A stretch of 64,000 nt of DNA from Chrysopilus asiliformis. Taxonomy: Eukaryota > Arthropoda > Insecta > Diptera > Rhagionidae. Positions 12,106 to 22,985 of this stretch are shown in pieces (positions within the stretch are counted from its first letter, which is position 1; every line of letters starts with the position of its first letter). The notes beneath the pieces are model-generated. The model saw only the letters and a list, made by a program, of their open reading frames with translations, did no database searches and was not told where the DNA came from. The stretch is from positions 103,976,784 through 104,040,783 of the forward strand of contig OZ035962.1 of NCBI GenBank assembly GCA_964034945.1. Direction: 5' to 3'. Made by a program: the position numbers and the translations under genes.

Positions 12106-13390
12106 ACACATGGATCAATAAGTCCCGAGACTAACCCAGAGATGACGCTCGTAGTAAACCAGTAACCACGTCTTTCTAGAGTACTAACCTTTGCTTGAAA
12201 CGTGTCAAAATTTTAAGTCGATCGGACCAGAAACAGCTGAGTTATCGAGGTTGGAGTAAAGTCGTTTTGTAGTTTGTTTAAAAAATGGAAAAAACCGAGT
12301 TTCGTGTTCTGATAAAACATTGTTTTTTAATGGGTAAAAACACCGTGCAAGCGAAGCAATGGATTGAAAAATGTTACCCGGACTCTTGTCCATCAAAAGC
12401 AACGATTTGTCGGTGGTTTGCCGAGTTTAAACGTGGTCGTACCGACACAAATGACGCGGAACGCTCGGGTAGACCTGTGGAAGCCGTTACACCGGAAAAT
12501 GTGAGTGAAGTGACAAAAATTATAATGAAAGATCGTAAAGTGAAGCTCCGTGAGATTGCTGAGATAACACAGATATCATATGGAAGTGCATTTACTATCC
12601 TTCATGAAAAATTGAGCATGAAAAAGGTTTTTTCCAAGTGGGTGCCGCGATTGCTTTCGATGGAACAAAAACAGCAACGAGTCGATGATTCAGAAAGCTG
12701 TTTATCGCTATTTACTCGCAATAAAAAAGATTTCTTGCGTCGTTACGTGTCCATGGACAAAACATGGATACATCACTACACTCCAGAGTCGAAGCGGCAG
12801 TCATCTGAGTGGCGCACAGCTGGCGAAAGCCGTCCGAAGCGTCCGAAAACGCAGCAGTCAGCTGGCAAAGTCATGGCGTCAGTTTTTTGGGATACGCATG
12901 GCGTGATTTTCATTGACTACCTCGAAAAAGGTAAATCGATCAACAGTGATTATTATATTGACTTGCTGGTGCGTTTGAAGGAGAAAATCGCAAAAAAACG
13001 ACCGCACATGCAGAGAAAAAAAATCCTTTTTCACCAAGACAATGCACAAGTCGATGAAAACAATGGCAAAATTGAACGAATTGGGCTTTCATCTGCTTCC
13101 CCACCCCCCATACTCGCCAGATTTAGCCCCCAGTGACTACTGGCTCTTTGCTGATCTTAAAAAAATGCTCCAGGGAAAAAGATTTGGCTCAAATGAGGAG
13201 GTCATCGCTGAAACTGAAGCTTATTTTGAAGCGAAAGATAATTTTTTTTATAAACATGGTATTGAAAAATTGGAAAAGCGTTGGAACGATTGTATCACCC
13301 TAAAAGGTGATTATATTGATGAATAAAAAAAAATTTGGCAAAAAAAATGTTGTTTTCATTGTTAGTCTCGGGACTTATTGATCCATGTGT
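12106..13390 (+). mobile_element. Irritans-like mariner transposon, complete ends
   Basis: Perfect 30-bp TIRs at 12106-12135 and 13361-13390 begin ACACATGGATCAATAAGTCC, flanked on both sides by TA (12104-12105 and 13391-13392), the mariner target duplication. The total length of 1285 bp is normal for a full-length mariner. The TIR shares the ATAAGTCCC core seen in irritans-group mariners. The transposase inside is broken. Confidence 0.95.
12285..13326 (+). pseudogene. Mariner transposase, frameshifted
   Basis: Mariner transposases cut and paste the element using a D,D34D catalytic triad. The first frame (12285-13136) starts MEKTEFRVLIKHCFLMGKNT and carries the paired helix-turn-helix region, the linker WVPRLLSMEQKQQRVDDSE, the first Asp at residue 158 (SMDKTWIHHY) and the second at 252 (FHQDNA). 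Just after NA a small deletion shifts the frame. The remainder continues in the next frame from about 13042 (KSMKTMAKLNELGF, then SPDLAPSDYW with the third Asp) to the TGA-flanked end ..GDYIDE at 13326. The residue after the first Asp is Lys where the family has Glu. High similarity to irritans-group proteins is inferred from recognised motifs. Confidence 0.92.
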
Positions 13391-13431
13391 TATGGTTTTC
13401 TCACAACTTATATTCATATTTGAACGAAACG

Positions 13432-13990
13432 TAATAACATAGACATGATACCTTTCTTATATAAGTAATCTTGAAATTCATTATACAAAAACACTACAAA
13501 ACTTGAGAAGTAAGCCAGGTAGAAATTTGAAATTTAGGACAGATTCGTCTTTTTTTTTAACGAAAGCCAAAACCCATCCAAAAAATCAGGAGTATATTTT
13601 TGTTACAATATTCTCGGAAACGGTTAAAAAATATTCTTTTTTAGACAAGTGTGTTAAGAATATCGGTACCCCAGGGCAGGACTATCCTAAGTCCAAATCT
13701 GTCGTTTTATTTATTATCTGCATTGCCATGCTACTGCTCTAGTTTATGATTCAAAAGTAGTTTTAAAACTGAAGAATCCTATATTCAAATCGTGAAAATA
13801 GTATTATATTTCCCGAAAAATTGTTAGTGTGTCAGTATCCAAATTTCTCTAAAAACCAAGGCATATGTAAATAAATTTGTTTTTGTTGTCTTTAAAACGT
13901 TGCATCAAACTGTACTTAAATGGTTTTACTACTTAAAGATGTATAGATCTTTAATAAATAAGAATTTCAAATTTAAAATGGCACTCCTGA
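13432..13990. repeat. Dispersed repeat R1, uninterrupted copy
   Basis: Shares long colinear blocks with 16246-16453 plus 18704-18850: CTAAGTCCAAAT, GTTTTATTTATTA, AAAGTAGTTTTAAAACTGAA, then GGCATATGTA and TTGTTTTTGTTGTCTT. The 5' part (GACATGATACCTTTCT, GGTAGAAATTTGAAATTT) also resembles 9075-9200. No TIR or coding frame was identified, so the class is unknown. Confidence 0.6.
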
Positions 13991-14012
13991 ACAATTTGCA
14001 AAATGTGACTTA

Positions 14013-14294
14013 GGTCCCGTTTACACTTGCGATTTTTTCTTCAATTTCTTCCCGAACTTTAAGTATTCAGGGCTTGCTTCGCGAATTTTTTTCATCTATC
14101 ACAGAACTAAAACTCTTAGTAAAAGTTACCAAAAGTTGAATTTATTCGCATGGTTTTCTATGAAAAATTCAAGTCCGAACGTCTTTCAGGAACAAATTTT
14201 TGAATTTTGTGTCGTAGTGTAAACGGTTGTGCAAAATGAATTTAGTGTCGGAAAATAAAATTCGTTGAATAAAGTGTCACGTATAAACGACGCT
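14013..14294 (+). mobile_element. Harbinger-type MITE (GTTTACAC family)
   Basis: Left end GGTCCCGTTTACACTTGCG, right end a worn inverse (GTATAAACGACGCT). TTA on both sides (14010-14012 and 14295-14297). No coding capacity. Confidence 0.75.
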
Positions 14295-15215
14295 TTAGAT
14301 AACCCTGTCCTGGTGTGACGATGAGTCTCACATAACTTTTCCATACATCCAATTCCAATTAAAGAAGGACTCTAAATGGACTTTTTTTTAAATCGCCAGG
14401 TTAAAATCGGTTCAACCTTTTGAAGTCGATCTCAGAAGGTTGAAGTCAATCTCAGAGATTATTTCACACGCATCACACATACGCGCACACATACGTATTG
14501 TGTCATTAGGTATAATATCCCGGGGACAGCGAAGCCCCGTTCTGATTTTGATTTTACAAATTATTTTAATACGAGAATAAAGATAAAAATATCGAAATCT
14601 CCTCAAAAGATCTTCAACTTTTTGTATGTTTTTAAAAATATTATATTTTTTTAGGCAAAAGTCATGACGAATTTCTATTCTTTCTGAATTCGCCTAATTT
14701 CGAAACATTAAGAAAATTGGGTAGATTTCAGATTTTTTTTTGGAAATCAATAAAAATAATAATAAAATCTCATATTCCAATCAGTTTTATGTTTTATCTT
14801 ATATACCAAAATCAAGTTTTTAATTAGTATACGACGTGATTCCATTTTGAAATTATCACCAATTTTGGTTTTTAATAGCCGGAATTTGTTCGTCGTATAA
14901 TTGCAGTAAAGTTCCCCATTTGTTGGTCTTCTGCTCTTTATAGATATTTAAAACTCTACCGAATGTGTTAAATACGATAACAAAAACAACAAAATTGTAT
15001 ACCGCCTCACTATACGAGGATAAGTGTATTTGAAAGCATATTTAAGTAGGAAATAGAAGCAATAAAATGGCAACATTGGAGAATTTCAATTTTGGTGACT
15101 ATACAGTATTCGACATAAGCAATTTATGTTTGTGTACATTTTATTATGTTGCGGTAAGTTCGTAGTAATATTGAAAATACAGAACCTATCTTAATGAAAT
15201 CAGGTTGGTACTAAC
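14295..15215. other. Intergenic or intronic stretch
   Basis: No element ends. A minus-strand open stretch from an AG-type border at 15009 to a TGA at 14856 reads as a hydrophobic segment followed by a polar tail (..FGRVLNIYKEQKTNKWG..). It could be an exon but is not assignable. Otherwise nothing seen. Confidence 0.4.
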
Positions 15216-15439
15216 CTTATGATTGCCGACAGCATGGGCACTATCGTATATATACAGATGGTCGTTACAATCCAATTGTAACATATCGAAGCGTAACATA
15301 AATCGTTGCAATATTGATGTAGTTTGAAATGTTATAATGCAATCCAGGTTTCGTTCGTTTTGTGACCAAAGAACAGCGCCATCGATCTTTCTGTACAGCT
15401 GCTGGAGAAAATGGTTTTTGCACACCGAATGCATGTAAT
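15216..15439 (-). CDS. Host exon encoding the first half of a CUB domain
   Basis: CUB domains are extracellular beta-sandwich modules that bind proteins and often calcium. On the minus strand, the 74-codon stretch starts after a TTTTCAG acceptor (exon from 15439) and ends before a GTTAGT donor (exon end 15216). It opens with a phase of 2 nt and closes on a codon boundary. The peptide has the first CUB cysteine (SVCKNHF), YRKIDGAV, the paired cysteine in RNLDCIITFQ, and the CUB core LQLDCNDHLYIYD followed by Ser where most CUBs have Gly. The domain is cut in mid-fold, so at least one more exon must follow at lower coordinates; I did not find it. A CUB/LDL-receptor class A type membrane protein is one possibility, but the gene cannot be named from this exon alone. 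Confidence 0.78.
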
Positions 15440-15640
15440 CTGAAAATATATTAAAAAGGAGGCTGTAAATAAGATCATGAAAACTTGCAACAATCGGAAA
15501 TTTTATGTACTAAAAAAAATGAAACAATAAAACTGAGCAAAAAAAAATCGTTAAATATTGTGTTAAAGCAGAATTTTCCCAGGAATCCTATATTTATTTC
15601 AAAACCATGTTTTTCGTGTGTTTATTCTCATTAAATTCAG

Positions 15641-15862
15641 TGCCCAATAGGACTTATCGCAGGCGCCGATCCAGAGGGAGTACCCGATCATGGTGGCCTC
15701 CCTGCCCCTCCAGGTGGTCAGGGGGAAAGACCAAGGCCTTTTGCTCTTTTATTGATGGGTACAAATACGATAGGAAGTTCCAGCTTTGCTCGATCAAGTG
15801 AAGTCTGTGGAGTACAGAAGAATCTGGAATTCGTCAACCAAAATATAACCCAGGCTCCATGA
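15641..15862 (+). CDS. Possible host terminal exon, Gly/Pro-rich, unassigned
   Basis: A TTAAATTCAG acceptor-like border is followed by 73 open codons and a TGA. The segment is clearly GC-richer than its surroundings. The peptide begins CPIGLIAGADPEGVPDHGGL, continues with Gly/Pro-rich sequence, a short hydrophobic patch (PFALLLMG) and a Ser-rich tail ending NQNITQAP. Other plus frames are closed by stops, though one overlapping frame (from 15607) is also open for 64 codons. I recognise no family. It lies on the strand opposite to the CUB exon 200 bp away, so it would belong to another gene. Chance openness in a GC-rich patch is a real alternative. Confidence 0.3.
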   Translation, partial: CPIGLIAGADPEGVPDHGGLPAPPGGQGERPRPFALLLMGTNTIGSSSFARSSEVCGVQKNLEFVNQNITQAP

Positions 15863-16245
15863 TTTAAAAGCTATCACATCTAAGAGGAAGTATAACTTAA
15901 TTTTCATCAGAGACAAGATGCATAGGATGAAATACCACACCCAGAAAAATCTGTAACTTCAAACCAAACAAAAATGTTCTTTGGTTTAAATATAGCTTTT
16001 CATCCTCTAATTACAGAAAATTTTCTACGCTTTGAGGATTTTTCAATAGTATACGTAAATTTGTCTTATTTTCAATAACACTGAAATAAAACATTTTCTT
16101 AAAGCTACGAAATTTCTGTAAGTCAAACATTCATTTTTGTATCAAGAAAGTATTTCTTTATTCCAAAGAAACGTTTCAAACTTAGATTTTTTTTTAAAAA
16201 AGCCACCTAGCGTTTCAAGTATAGGTTTGCGTGTCAACAACAATT

Positions 16246-16453
16246 CGTCACCCCAGAACAGAACTCTCCAAATCTTTCAAAACTAAGTCCAAATATTTCA
16301 AAACTCGTTTTATTTATTACCTGAATTATCAGCCGCATGTTTTATACGGGGATGTTAACATCGCCATTCTACTGCTATAAATAATGATTTTAAAGTAGTT
16401 TTAAAACTGAATAACCCTATATCCAAATCGGGAAAAAAGTAATTTCCCGCATA
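16246..16453. repeat. Dispersed repeat R1, left half of an interrupted copy
   Basis: Colinear with 13666-13815 up to ATTTCCCG. The matching right half resumes at 18704 after the composite insertion, which is why the two parts are treated as one former copy. Confidence 0.6.
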
Positions 16454-17168
16454 TAGGGGAGACCGGGTATGGTTGTCACATTTTTTGTTCTTTTGTATTT
16501 TTAGTGGCCATGTTCTTAGTTTAGCAGGATTTTTATATATCAGTAGATAATATACTTATTCTAGTTTAAAAATAAATAAAGACTTTTTCTCTAGCATTAT
16601 CTATTGAGGAACAATTATAATTTTTTTGTAAAAATAAAAGTGTGACTATTAACCCCGTGTCAGGGATGGTTGTCACAGTGTCTGGGGTAGGTAGTCACAT
16701 AGCAAATTAAAGGGGGAATATAAAAATAAATACTTATTTAAATCAAATGAGTATCTTTATTAAAGGTAAAATGTTGTATGTAATTAATTTTACCCAAGAA
16801 AAGAACGAAAAATGTCTTATTCTTAATAAAAAACAATAACCAAAATTTTTATTCATAATAATAATAAAAAAATGCATAATTCATAATAAAAAACAATAAC
16901 CAAAATTTTGGTAACGAAAATAACAAAAATATAATCATAGTAAGTCTATAATTTCTTTGGACGTAATATTTTTTAATTCAAAATACCTAACTTAATGGAA
17001 TTATATGAGACTACCAACCCCAGTCAACCTGAGACAACCTGCCCCAAAACACATTTTTGTACATAACCTCCCAAAATAAAGTTCAATCAATGTTTATTTG
17101 AAAAATCATATAACAATATCATGAAACACATATTTAACTTCATAAATACACGAAAAGGTATCTTACTA

Positions 17169-18469
17169 CAGGGTGCGCCATCTATTCCTCCGGTATGTAA
17201 ACATTCAATAACTTCGCCATTTGTCAACCGATTTGCTTTCCTAGACACGTTTTGGAAACGTCAAACCAGTACAATTTTAACCATGAACCGCTTCACACCG
17301 AAAGAACGCGCCGAAATAGTGACGATGTACATTGAAAATAGTCGTTCAATTGTGCTAACTCAACGTGCATATCGTGCAAAATATCGTGGCAAAAAAGCGC
17401 CTACCGACAAAACAATTCGGGCGCTGGGTAAAAATTTCTTTGAGCACGGAACAGTAGGCAATGTAACCTATAATCATCCACGCCCAAGACGTTCCAATGA
17501 AATTATTGAAGCCGTGAGAGAGAGTGTTGCCGAGGACCCAAATGTCTCGTATCGCCACCGAACTCAGCGGTTGAAAATGAGTGGAACCACGTTGCGGCGC
17601 ATTTTAAAGGACGATCTCCATTTGTTTCCTTACAAAATACAACTAACTCAAAGAATATTGGCAACAGACAAGTCGCGTCGTATAGAATACGGCAAATTAG
17701 TCGGCCGAATGTTGGAAACCATGCCGGACTTTTGGATGCAAGTTTTAATGACCGACGAGGCACATTTCACTCTCTCTGGCGGTGTTAATAAACAAAATTG
17801 CCGCATTTGGGCGACAGAAAATCCTCACGAGATTCATGAAATACCATTGCATGATCGAAAAGTGACTGTTTGGGCCGGCGTGTGCGCAAAAACCATCATT
17901 GGGCCTTTTTTCTTCAATGAAGGTGAAACAGTTAATGGTAATCGATATCGGTGGATGTTGGCACATTTTGTGTGTCCGAAAATGCGTGAAAAAGGTCTGA
18001 CTGACTTCTGGTTTCAGCAAGACGGGGCGCCATGCCACACAGCGGACCAAACAATACGGTTTTTGCAACAAAAATTCCCTAGACGTGTGATATCGAAAAG
18101 AGGCGATATTGACTGGCCACCAAGATCCCCTGATTTAACCCCCCCAGACTTCTTTTTGTGGGGTTATTTGAAGAGTAAAGTTTACGCCAGCAACCCGAAG
18201 ACCATTGACGAGCTCAAGACCAATATTCGTGCCGAAATAGCTGCCATACCGACGGAGATGCTCGAAGAAGTGATGGAAAATGCCCGAAAAAGAGCACAGT
18301 TTGCTGTGGCCAATAAAGGTGGTCATTTGATCGATGTTGTTTTCAAAAAGTAGTCCACATAAATTGTAAAGGATTGAACTAAATAAAAAAACACCATTTT
18401 TTGCAATCTATTGTTTCTTTCAAAACTTATTCAACATTCTCATACCGGAGGAATAGATGGCGCACCCTG
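17169..18469 (+). mobile_element. DD41D Tc1/mariner transposon, apparently complete
   Basis: Perfect 29-bp TIRs at 17169-17197 and 18441-18469 begin CAGGGTGCGCCATCTATTCC, with TA on both sides (17167-17168 and 18470-18471). Length 1301 bp. It encodes one uninterrupted transposase. It is inserted in the element spanning 16456-18701. Confidence 0.95.
17283..18353 (+). CDS. DD41D Tc1/mariner transposase, intact
   Basis: Catalyses cut-and-paste transposition of its element in the nucleus. The ATG at 17283 (MNRFTPKERAEIV) is chosen because the in-frame ATG further upstream (17121) lies outside the TIR. The protein has 356 aa. Residues 5-70 form the helix-turn-helix region ending in a basic HPRPRR linker. 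The catalytic residues are D158 (MTDEAHF), D247 (QQDGAPCHTA) and D289 (SPDLTPPDFFLWG); the last two have 41 residues between them, the DD41D spacing. No stop or frameshift interrupts it. Known relatives carry a similar DDE/D endonuclease domain; the group named VISITOR has this spacing, but I assign only by spacing. Intact ends and frame suggest it could still be active. Confidence 0.93.
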   Translation: MNRFTPKERAEIVTMYIENSRSIVLTQRAYRAKYRGKKAPTDKTIRALGKNFFEHGTVGNVTYNHPRPRRSNEIIEAVRESVAEDPNVSYRHRTQRLKMSGTTLRRILKDDLHLFPYKIQLTQRILATDKSRRIEYGKLVGRMLETMPDFWMQVLMTDEAHFTLSGGVNKQNCRIWATENPHEIHEIPLHDRKVTVWAGVCAKTIIGPFFFNEGETVNGNRYRWMLAHFVCPKMREKGLTDFWFQQDGAPCHTADQTIRFLQQKFPRRVISKRGDIDWPPRSPDLTPPDFFLWGYLKSKVYASNPKTIDELKTNIRAEIAAIPTEMLEEVMENARKRAQFAVANKGGHLIDVVFKK

Positions 18470-18703
18470 TATGTATTATTTAATTATGCTTATGAGACTC
18501 GACACAGATGCACAAAACATTACTTTGCTGTCCAAAAAAAACAATTGCATATATCTACGTCACTGCATTTTAGAGCAGGCTGAAGTGAAGTAGGTAGTAT
18601 AAGCGGGTCCAAAAATAGAAAATGAGACTCATTCGTTCGTTCAGTTTTCTGTTATGGCCGCTGTGACAACCAACCCGTGTGACAACCAACCCGGTCTCCC
18701 CTA

Positions 18704-18850
18704 ACTATGCCCTGCGTTTTGAATTTCTTCAAAAATCAGGGCATATGTAGATAAAATTGTTTTTGTTGTCTTAAAAACGTTGTGTCAAAAATGTATTTAA
18801 TGTGTGTTACTACTCAAAAATATATAAAAAAAACTGACAGATCAAATGAA
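18704..18850. repeat. Dispersed repeat R1, right half of an interrupted copy
   Basis: Starts directly after the outer element and matches the R1 copy at 13840-13950 (GGGCATATGTAGATAAAATTG, TTTTTGTTGTCTTAAAAACG). Confidence 0.6.
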
Positions 18851-19874
18851 ATTCCAAAGTTAGCTTAAATATTCGACATGAATCACTACGAGGTTCTAAG
18901 AACTTTCTAGGAAGACACAAGCAGCACATAGAAAAGAAGTATAAGCGGGTCCAAAAATAGAAAATGAGATTCAACGAAGGTATTATAAAATTGCGATGGC
19001 GTATAAAAAATGGCTGCTTCGGGGAAAATTTTTCATTTTTAAGCATTAAGTTAGCAAAGAGCAAAACCCAAGACTAAAACTATTTGCAAAATTTTAAAAT
19101 CGTTTCATTCTTTCAAAGATTTTCCTAATTTTCAATCTGCAATTAGTCCCTTGTTTCAAAAGCAATTATGCTTCTTATACAAGTAAAATGTTCTATGGTG
19201 CTAAATCATTATCAATTTTCAATAAAATGAAGTCTATTTTTCTTTAAATAAAATACGATAAAAATAAATAATCAACGAAAACCGATTTTTTTCCCTGGTT
19301 TTCGTTACGATTTTCGTTATTGTAAAGGAATTAAATTTCGATTTAACATAATTTGAAGAAAAATTCGGAAAATCATTTCGTTATTCCATTACATGACGAT
19401 AACGTTTTCCATCCCTGAAAAAAGTTTAAACTTTTTGATAAATACGAACCGAAATTCAATAAATCTTCATTGAAAAGTTCAAAGAAAAATTTAATTTCCT
19501 AGCACCAAAATTTATCGTGTTTTGTGTGATAATAAAGTTTTCTACCGCTGGCATCCCTCATCCGTCTTTTCCTTTTTATCGTCTTCTGATCAGACTTTAT
19601 ATTCGGGAAAACTTTTCTAACTCGTTCCAAAATTAATTGCCCGCGAGGATAATAAAACAATCGGCAAACGAATATCATCCCTTTCAAAAGTTTTGGATCA
19701 CCTCTGTGTTCCTCTCCCTTAATATCTACTTCCTATATAAGCGTTAAAGTAAAATACGAGGATAGCTAATGGATATAGAATTGCCTATCCCGGTAAGGGA
19801 TCATCCATAAACATTGATTTTAGCATTTTCTTCTATTTAATTTCTGATCAAAAGTTTTTTTTTTGCGTGTTTTA
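18851..19874. other. AT-rich intergenic stretch
   Basis: No gene or element ends recognised, apart from a 32-bp perfect direct repeat of 18596-18627 at 18938-18969. Confidence 0.5.
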
Positions 19875-20093
19875 GGCACCGTTTACACTTGCGATTTTTT
19901 CTTGTATTTCTCCGCGGATTTTTTTCAGAATTTATACCGCTTAGAATAAATTTACTTTGCAAAAGTTGTGGGAATTTTAATTTATTCCGGTAATTTTGTA
20001 TGAAAAAATTCTAGTTCCAGCATTTATCAGGAATAAATTTCAGAATTTTGTATCGTAAATTCAAGGAATAAAGTGTCAGATGTAAACGGTGCC
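19875..20093 (+). mobile_element. Harbinger-type MITE (GTTTACAC family), best-preserved ends
   Basis: Left end GGCACCGTTTACACTTGCG, right end CAGATGTAAACGGTGCC, with TTA on both sides (19872-19874 and 20094-20096). Length 219 bp, AT-rich, non-coding. Confidence 0.85.
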
Positions 20094-22310
20094 TTAAAGT
20101 GGAATGTCGATTCCAAGAATAAGTGATTTTATGTTTTTATAAATATCGCGAGAAAAAATCATTTTATAGAGAAATCTTCGTTTGTATGAAATGCAAATCG
20201 ATAAAATGTTTTTTTACTACATCCATTGTTGGCTTCCTGTAATTTGTATAAAACGACAAGATATTTTTTCTCCACACAAGTAAATGTATGAAGTATAATA
20301 TATATTTATATGAAGCGAAAAATTTCCATTATTAACAAAAAAATCACAAAAGTATAACAATAGAGAGCGAAATTAAGGAAAAATATTCTGAACAAAAAGT
20401 TATCTTGAAGAACAGAATAAGTTAGACTTGAATTCTGAATAAAATGTGGAAAAAGTAAAGTTTTGTAGAACTTTTCCAACGCACATTGTATTCTAGGTAC
20501 GAGTATAAAAGATTCTAAAATGTCCCGGTACAAATAAAGGCTTCTGTGAACTGCAATCTGAAAGTAGTTTTGTCATATTATGTGCAAAAGAAAAAAAAAA
20601 TCCCCCAAAAAAAATATATATATAAATTCTTCCATTCCGTTCCTCGGGTTTTCTATGCAGCATCATCGTCTTCTAGAAAATAATTTTAAATCGGATTAAA
20701 TTTAAGTGTGTCTGAAGATGGCACTGTACGTGTCTGAATGGCATACAACATTGTTACCTGTGCTTGCATGATAAAGAGGTTTCAAATAAGAAAACGTCAA
20801 AGGCCCCAAAAACAAAACAAGAAAAACGAATTCTTTTCAAATAAAAAAAGGGTAGATTACATATCCCTGTATATTGTTCTTATAAGAAATCGGTTTTTGT
20901 AATGTTGTTTTTCTCGTATGAAATATTCCCTGCTGTATGGCGAACAAAAGAAATATTGGCATGGGTTTCCGATTCCTGAATGTGGAAAAAAAAACTGTAG
21001 ATAGAAAGGAATATACCCTTAAATATAAAAAGATAGGGATTCGCTTGGGCGCCAAAAACTTCTAGATACAATTTTTTTTTGCACTGATATCATGAAATTT
21101 ATTTTAATAAAAAAATTATGATTGATCGATGTATTAAAGATTGAGGTCATCATGAATATTGCTTTTATGTTATACCGGTTTTTTCTCTCATTTCCTTCTG
21201 CCACTTCATATACTACCCGCTTCACACTCGATGCCGGTTCTGAATTCTCGTTCCAGAATACCGTCATCGGTGGAAATTGGCAAGGTATTATCCAGTCAGC
21301 AAACAGGATATACAGATCGATTGAGCTGATGGACAAATATTTTATCCCCACATATGTAGATTCAATTTAGATGTAATATCAGCATAATTTTATCGCCCCA
21401 AAAAGAAATTTATTATTACTATTATGATTTTTTATCTATTTTGCTTTCGTTGACCAGTTTGATGTGTTGTTTCCATATTGATTATAGTTTTTATTAAAAA
21501 ATTTGTTTGTCACATCCATTTTTCCATGAAATTGGATTAGATTATGCTGCTGTGGCAAAAATATGATTGGTTGCAAAAATGAATTGAATTCAATTTGTGA
21601 AATACTTTCTGATGAAAAAAATGCTCATTCATAGGGTGACCATAGGTCCTGGAATGGTCGAATCAGTCCCGGATTCAGACATAAAAAATAAACTTTCATC
21701 TCGGAGTTACGAAATCTAGTGTAGTAATTTTAATCACAAAAAAATGACCTCGAAATCCAAAAATTTTCGCCAGAGGCGCAATTTCCTCAGGCATTAAAAT
21801 TCACCTGCGGCGCATTTCACTACACATATTCAATCCCAGCATACAAACATTATTTTAATGACGATATTTTTCGCATATCGAAAAATATTGCCATTAAAAG
21901 CTCGCCGGAAATTTGAAATTTTTTCTGGAAAAACGAACTAGAAATTTTATTGATTCAACCGTCAAAAATGCACTCAAACTAATGTAGAAAAAATAAAATA
22001 AAGTAACAAAATCATTTAAAATATTTATTTTCACCTAATAATATTTGATATCACTTACCATGAGGTTTCATGGGAAGTAATCTTTCATTCTGCAGAGATT
22101 ATTAGTGTTTACAAAATTGAAAGCATTTACATTAAAGATTTCTTCAGGGACTTGACATACATAGTTGAATATCTTATAGATTTACAAAACCGCATATTTT
22201 ACTATCATGATCATGTAAATCCTGTTGAAGTGAGTTACACATACACGCTACAACTTCGCTTCACTGGGAAATGCCACAACAAGCCCATTAACTCACAGTC
22301 GTTTTTTTAT
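20094..22310. other. Intergenic stretch, possible decayed element ends only
   Basis: A GC-richer patch at 21190-21370 is open in more than one frame on both strands and cannot be assigned. TAGGGTGACCATAGGTCC at about 21634 resembles a DNA-transposon end, but no partner end was found. Confidence 0.4.
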
Positions 22311-22380
22311 TTTCTTATACGAAGTATAATAAAGTATTGCATTCATGAAAAATTTCGACCTCTTAATTATACGTAAAAAA

Positions 22381-22742
22381 CATAACAAAAGCTATAATTG
22401 CCAATCTGACAATTATTGAAAACCCGTATGGTGATATTCGTATCAAAATTCGAACAGTTGTACCCCCCCCCCTAATGGTCCATTTTTGCCCATCAACGAA
22501 CTTAGCCTCGCATTTTACGAAAAACGGACCTGTGCAAAATATCAAGTCAATCCGTGCGCCCGCAATCCGCGCCACAGGCATACGTACGAACGGACAGACG
22601 GACGGACAGACGGACATGCTAAATTCAAATTTTCGTTCTAAACACACTGGTGTAATTCATTTTTGTGTGCGATGACGGGATATTGGCGTTACAAACGGTA
22701 AGGCAAAGTTAGTGTACCCTTTGGTTTCACCATACGAGTATA
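22381..22742 (-). mobile_element. DINE-1/HINE-like element, copy C
   Basis: Reverse orientation with the left AACAAAAGCTATAATTGCC hairpin end, the ACCCGTATGGTGATATTCG motif, a GGACAGACGG microsatellite (about 22590-22616) and the right end GGTTTCACCATACGAGTATA. Shorter than copies A and E because the core is deleted after TTGTACCCCCC. Comparison with the other R2 copy suggests a short duplication such as AAACA at the junctions. Confidence 0.65.
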
Positions 22743-22985
22743 AACACATTTCCCGGGCAATCCCGAGCCAATTGGAGTCATATTACAAAAATGCCTTTCT
22801 GTTTGTCAGTCTACCCTGTCTGTGTACAAGAATTCTCAAAAACTACTTGAGCTGGAGCCATGAAATTTTGCAGACATGTTTTATCCTGGAATGGAATCCG
22901 TTGACCGAAAATAACTAAAATGGTGGCTTTTTAAAATTGTAATTTCGCTTTTTACTCCGCAACTACGAGTTTTTCACTAGTCTTA

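Larger units (their letters stand above)
16456..18701. mobile_element. TA-target element interrupted by a DD41D transposon
   Basis: The left end GGGGAGACCGGGT..GGTTGTCAC (from 16456) and the right end GTGACAACC..ACCCGGTCTCCCC (to 18701) are inverse, flanked by TA (16454-16455 and 18702-18703). The motif GGTTGTCAC recurs near both ends (16471, 16669 and in reverse at 18662 and 18680). Removing the 1.3-kb inner transposon leaves about 0.94 kb with no coding frame of its own. A TA-target (Tc1/mariner or related) non-autonomous element is the best guess. Confidence 0.75.

Noticed and set aside
17121..17282. 54 extra N-terminal codons of the DD41D frame
   Set aside because: The upstream ATG lies outside the transposon TIR, so the transposase starts at 17283.
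21634..21665. TAGGGTGACCATAGGTCC, a possible DNA-transposon end
   Set aside because: No partner end or duplication visible.
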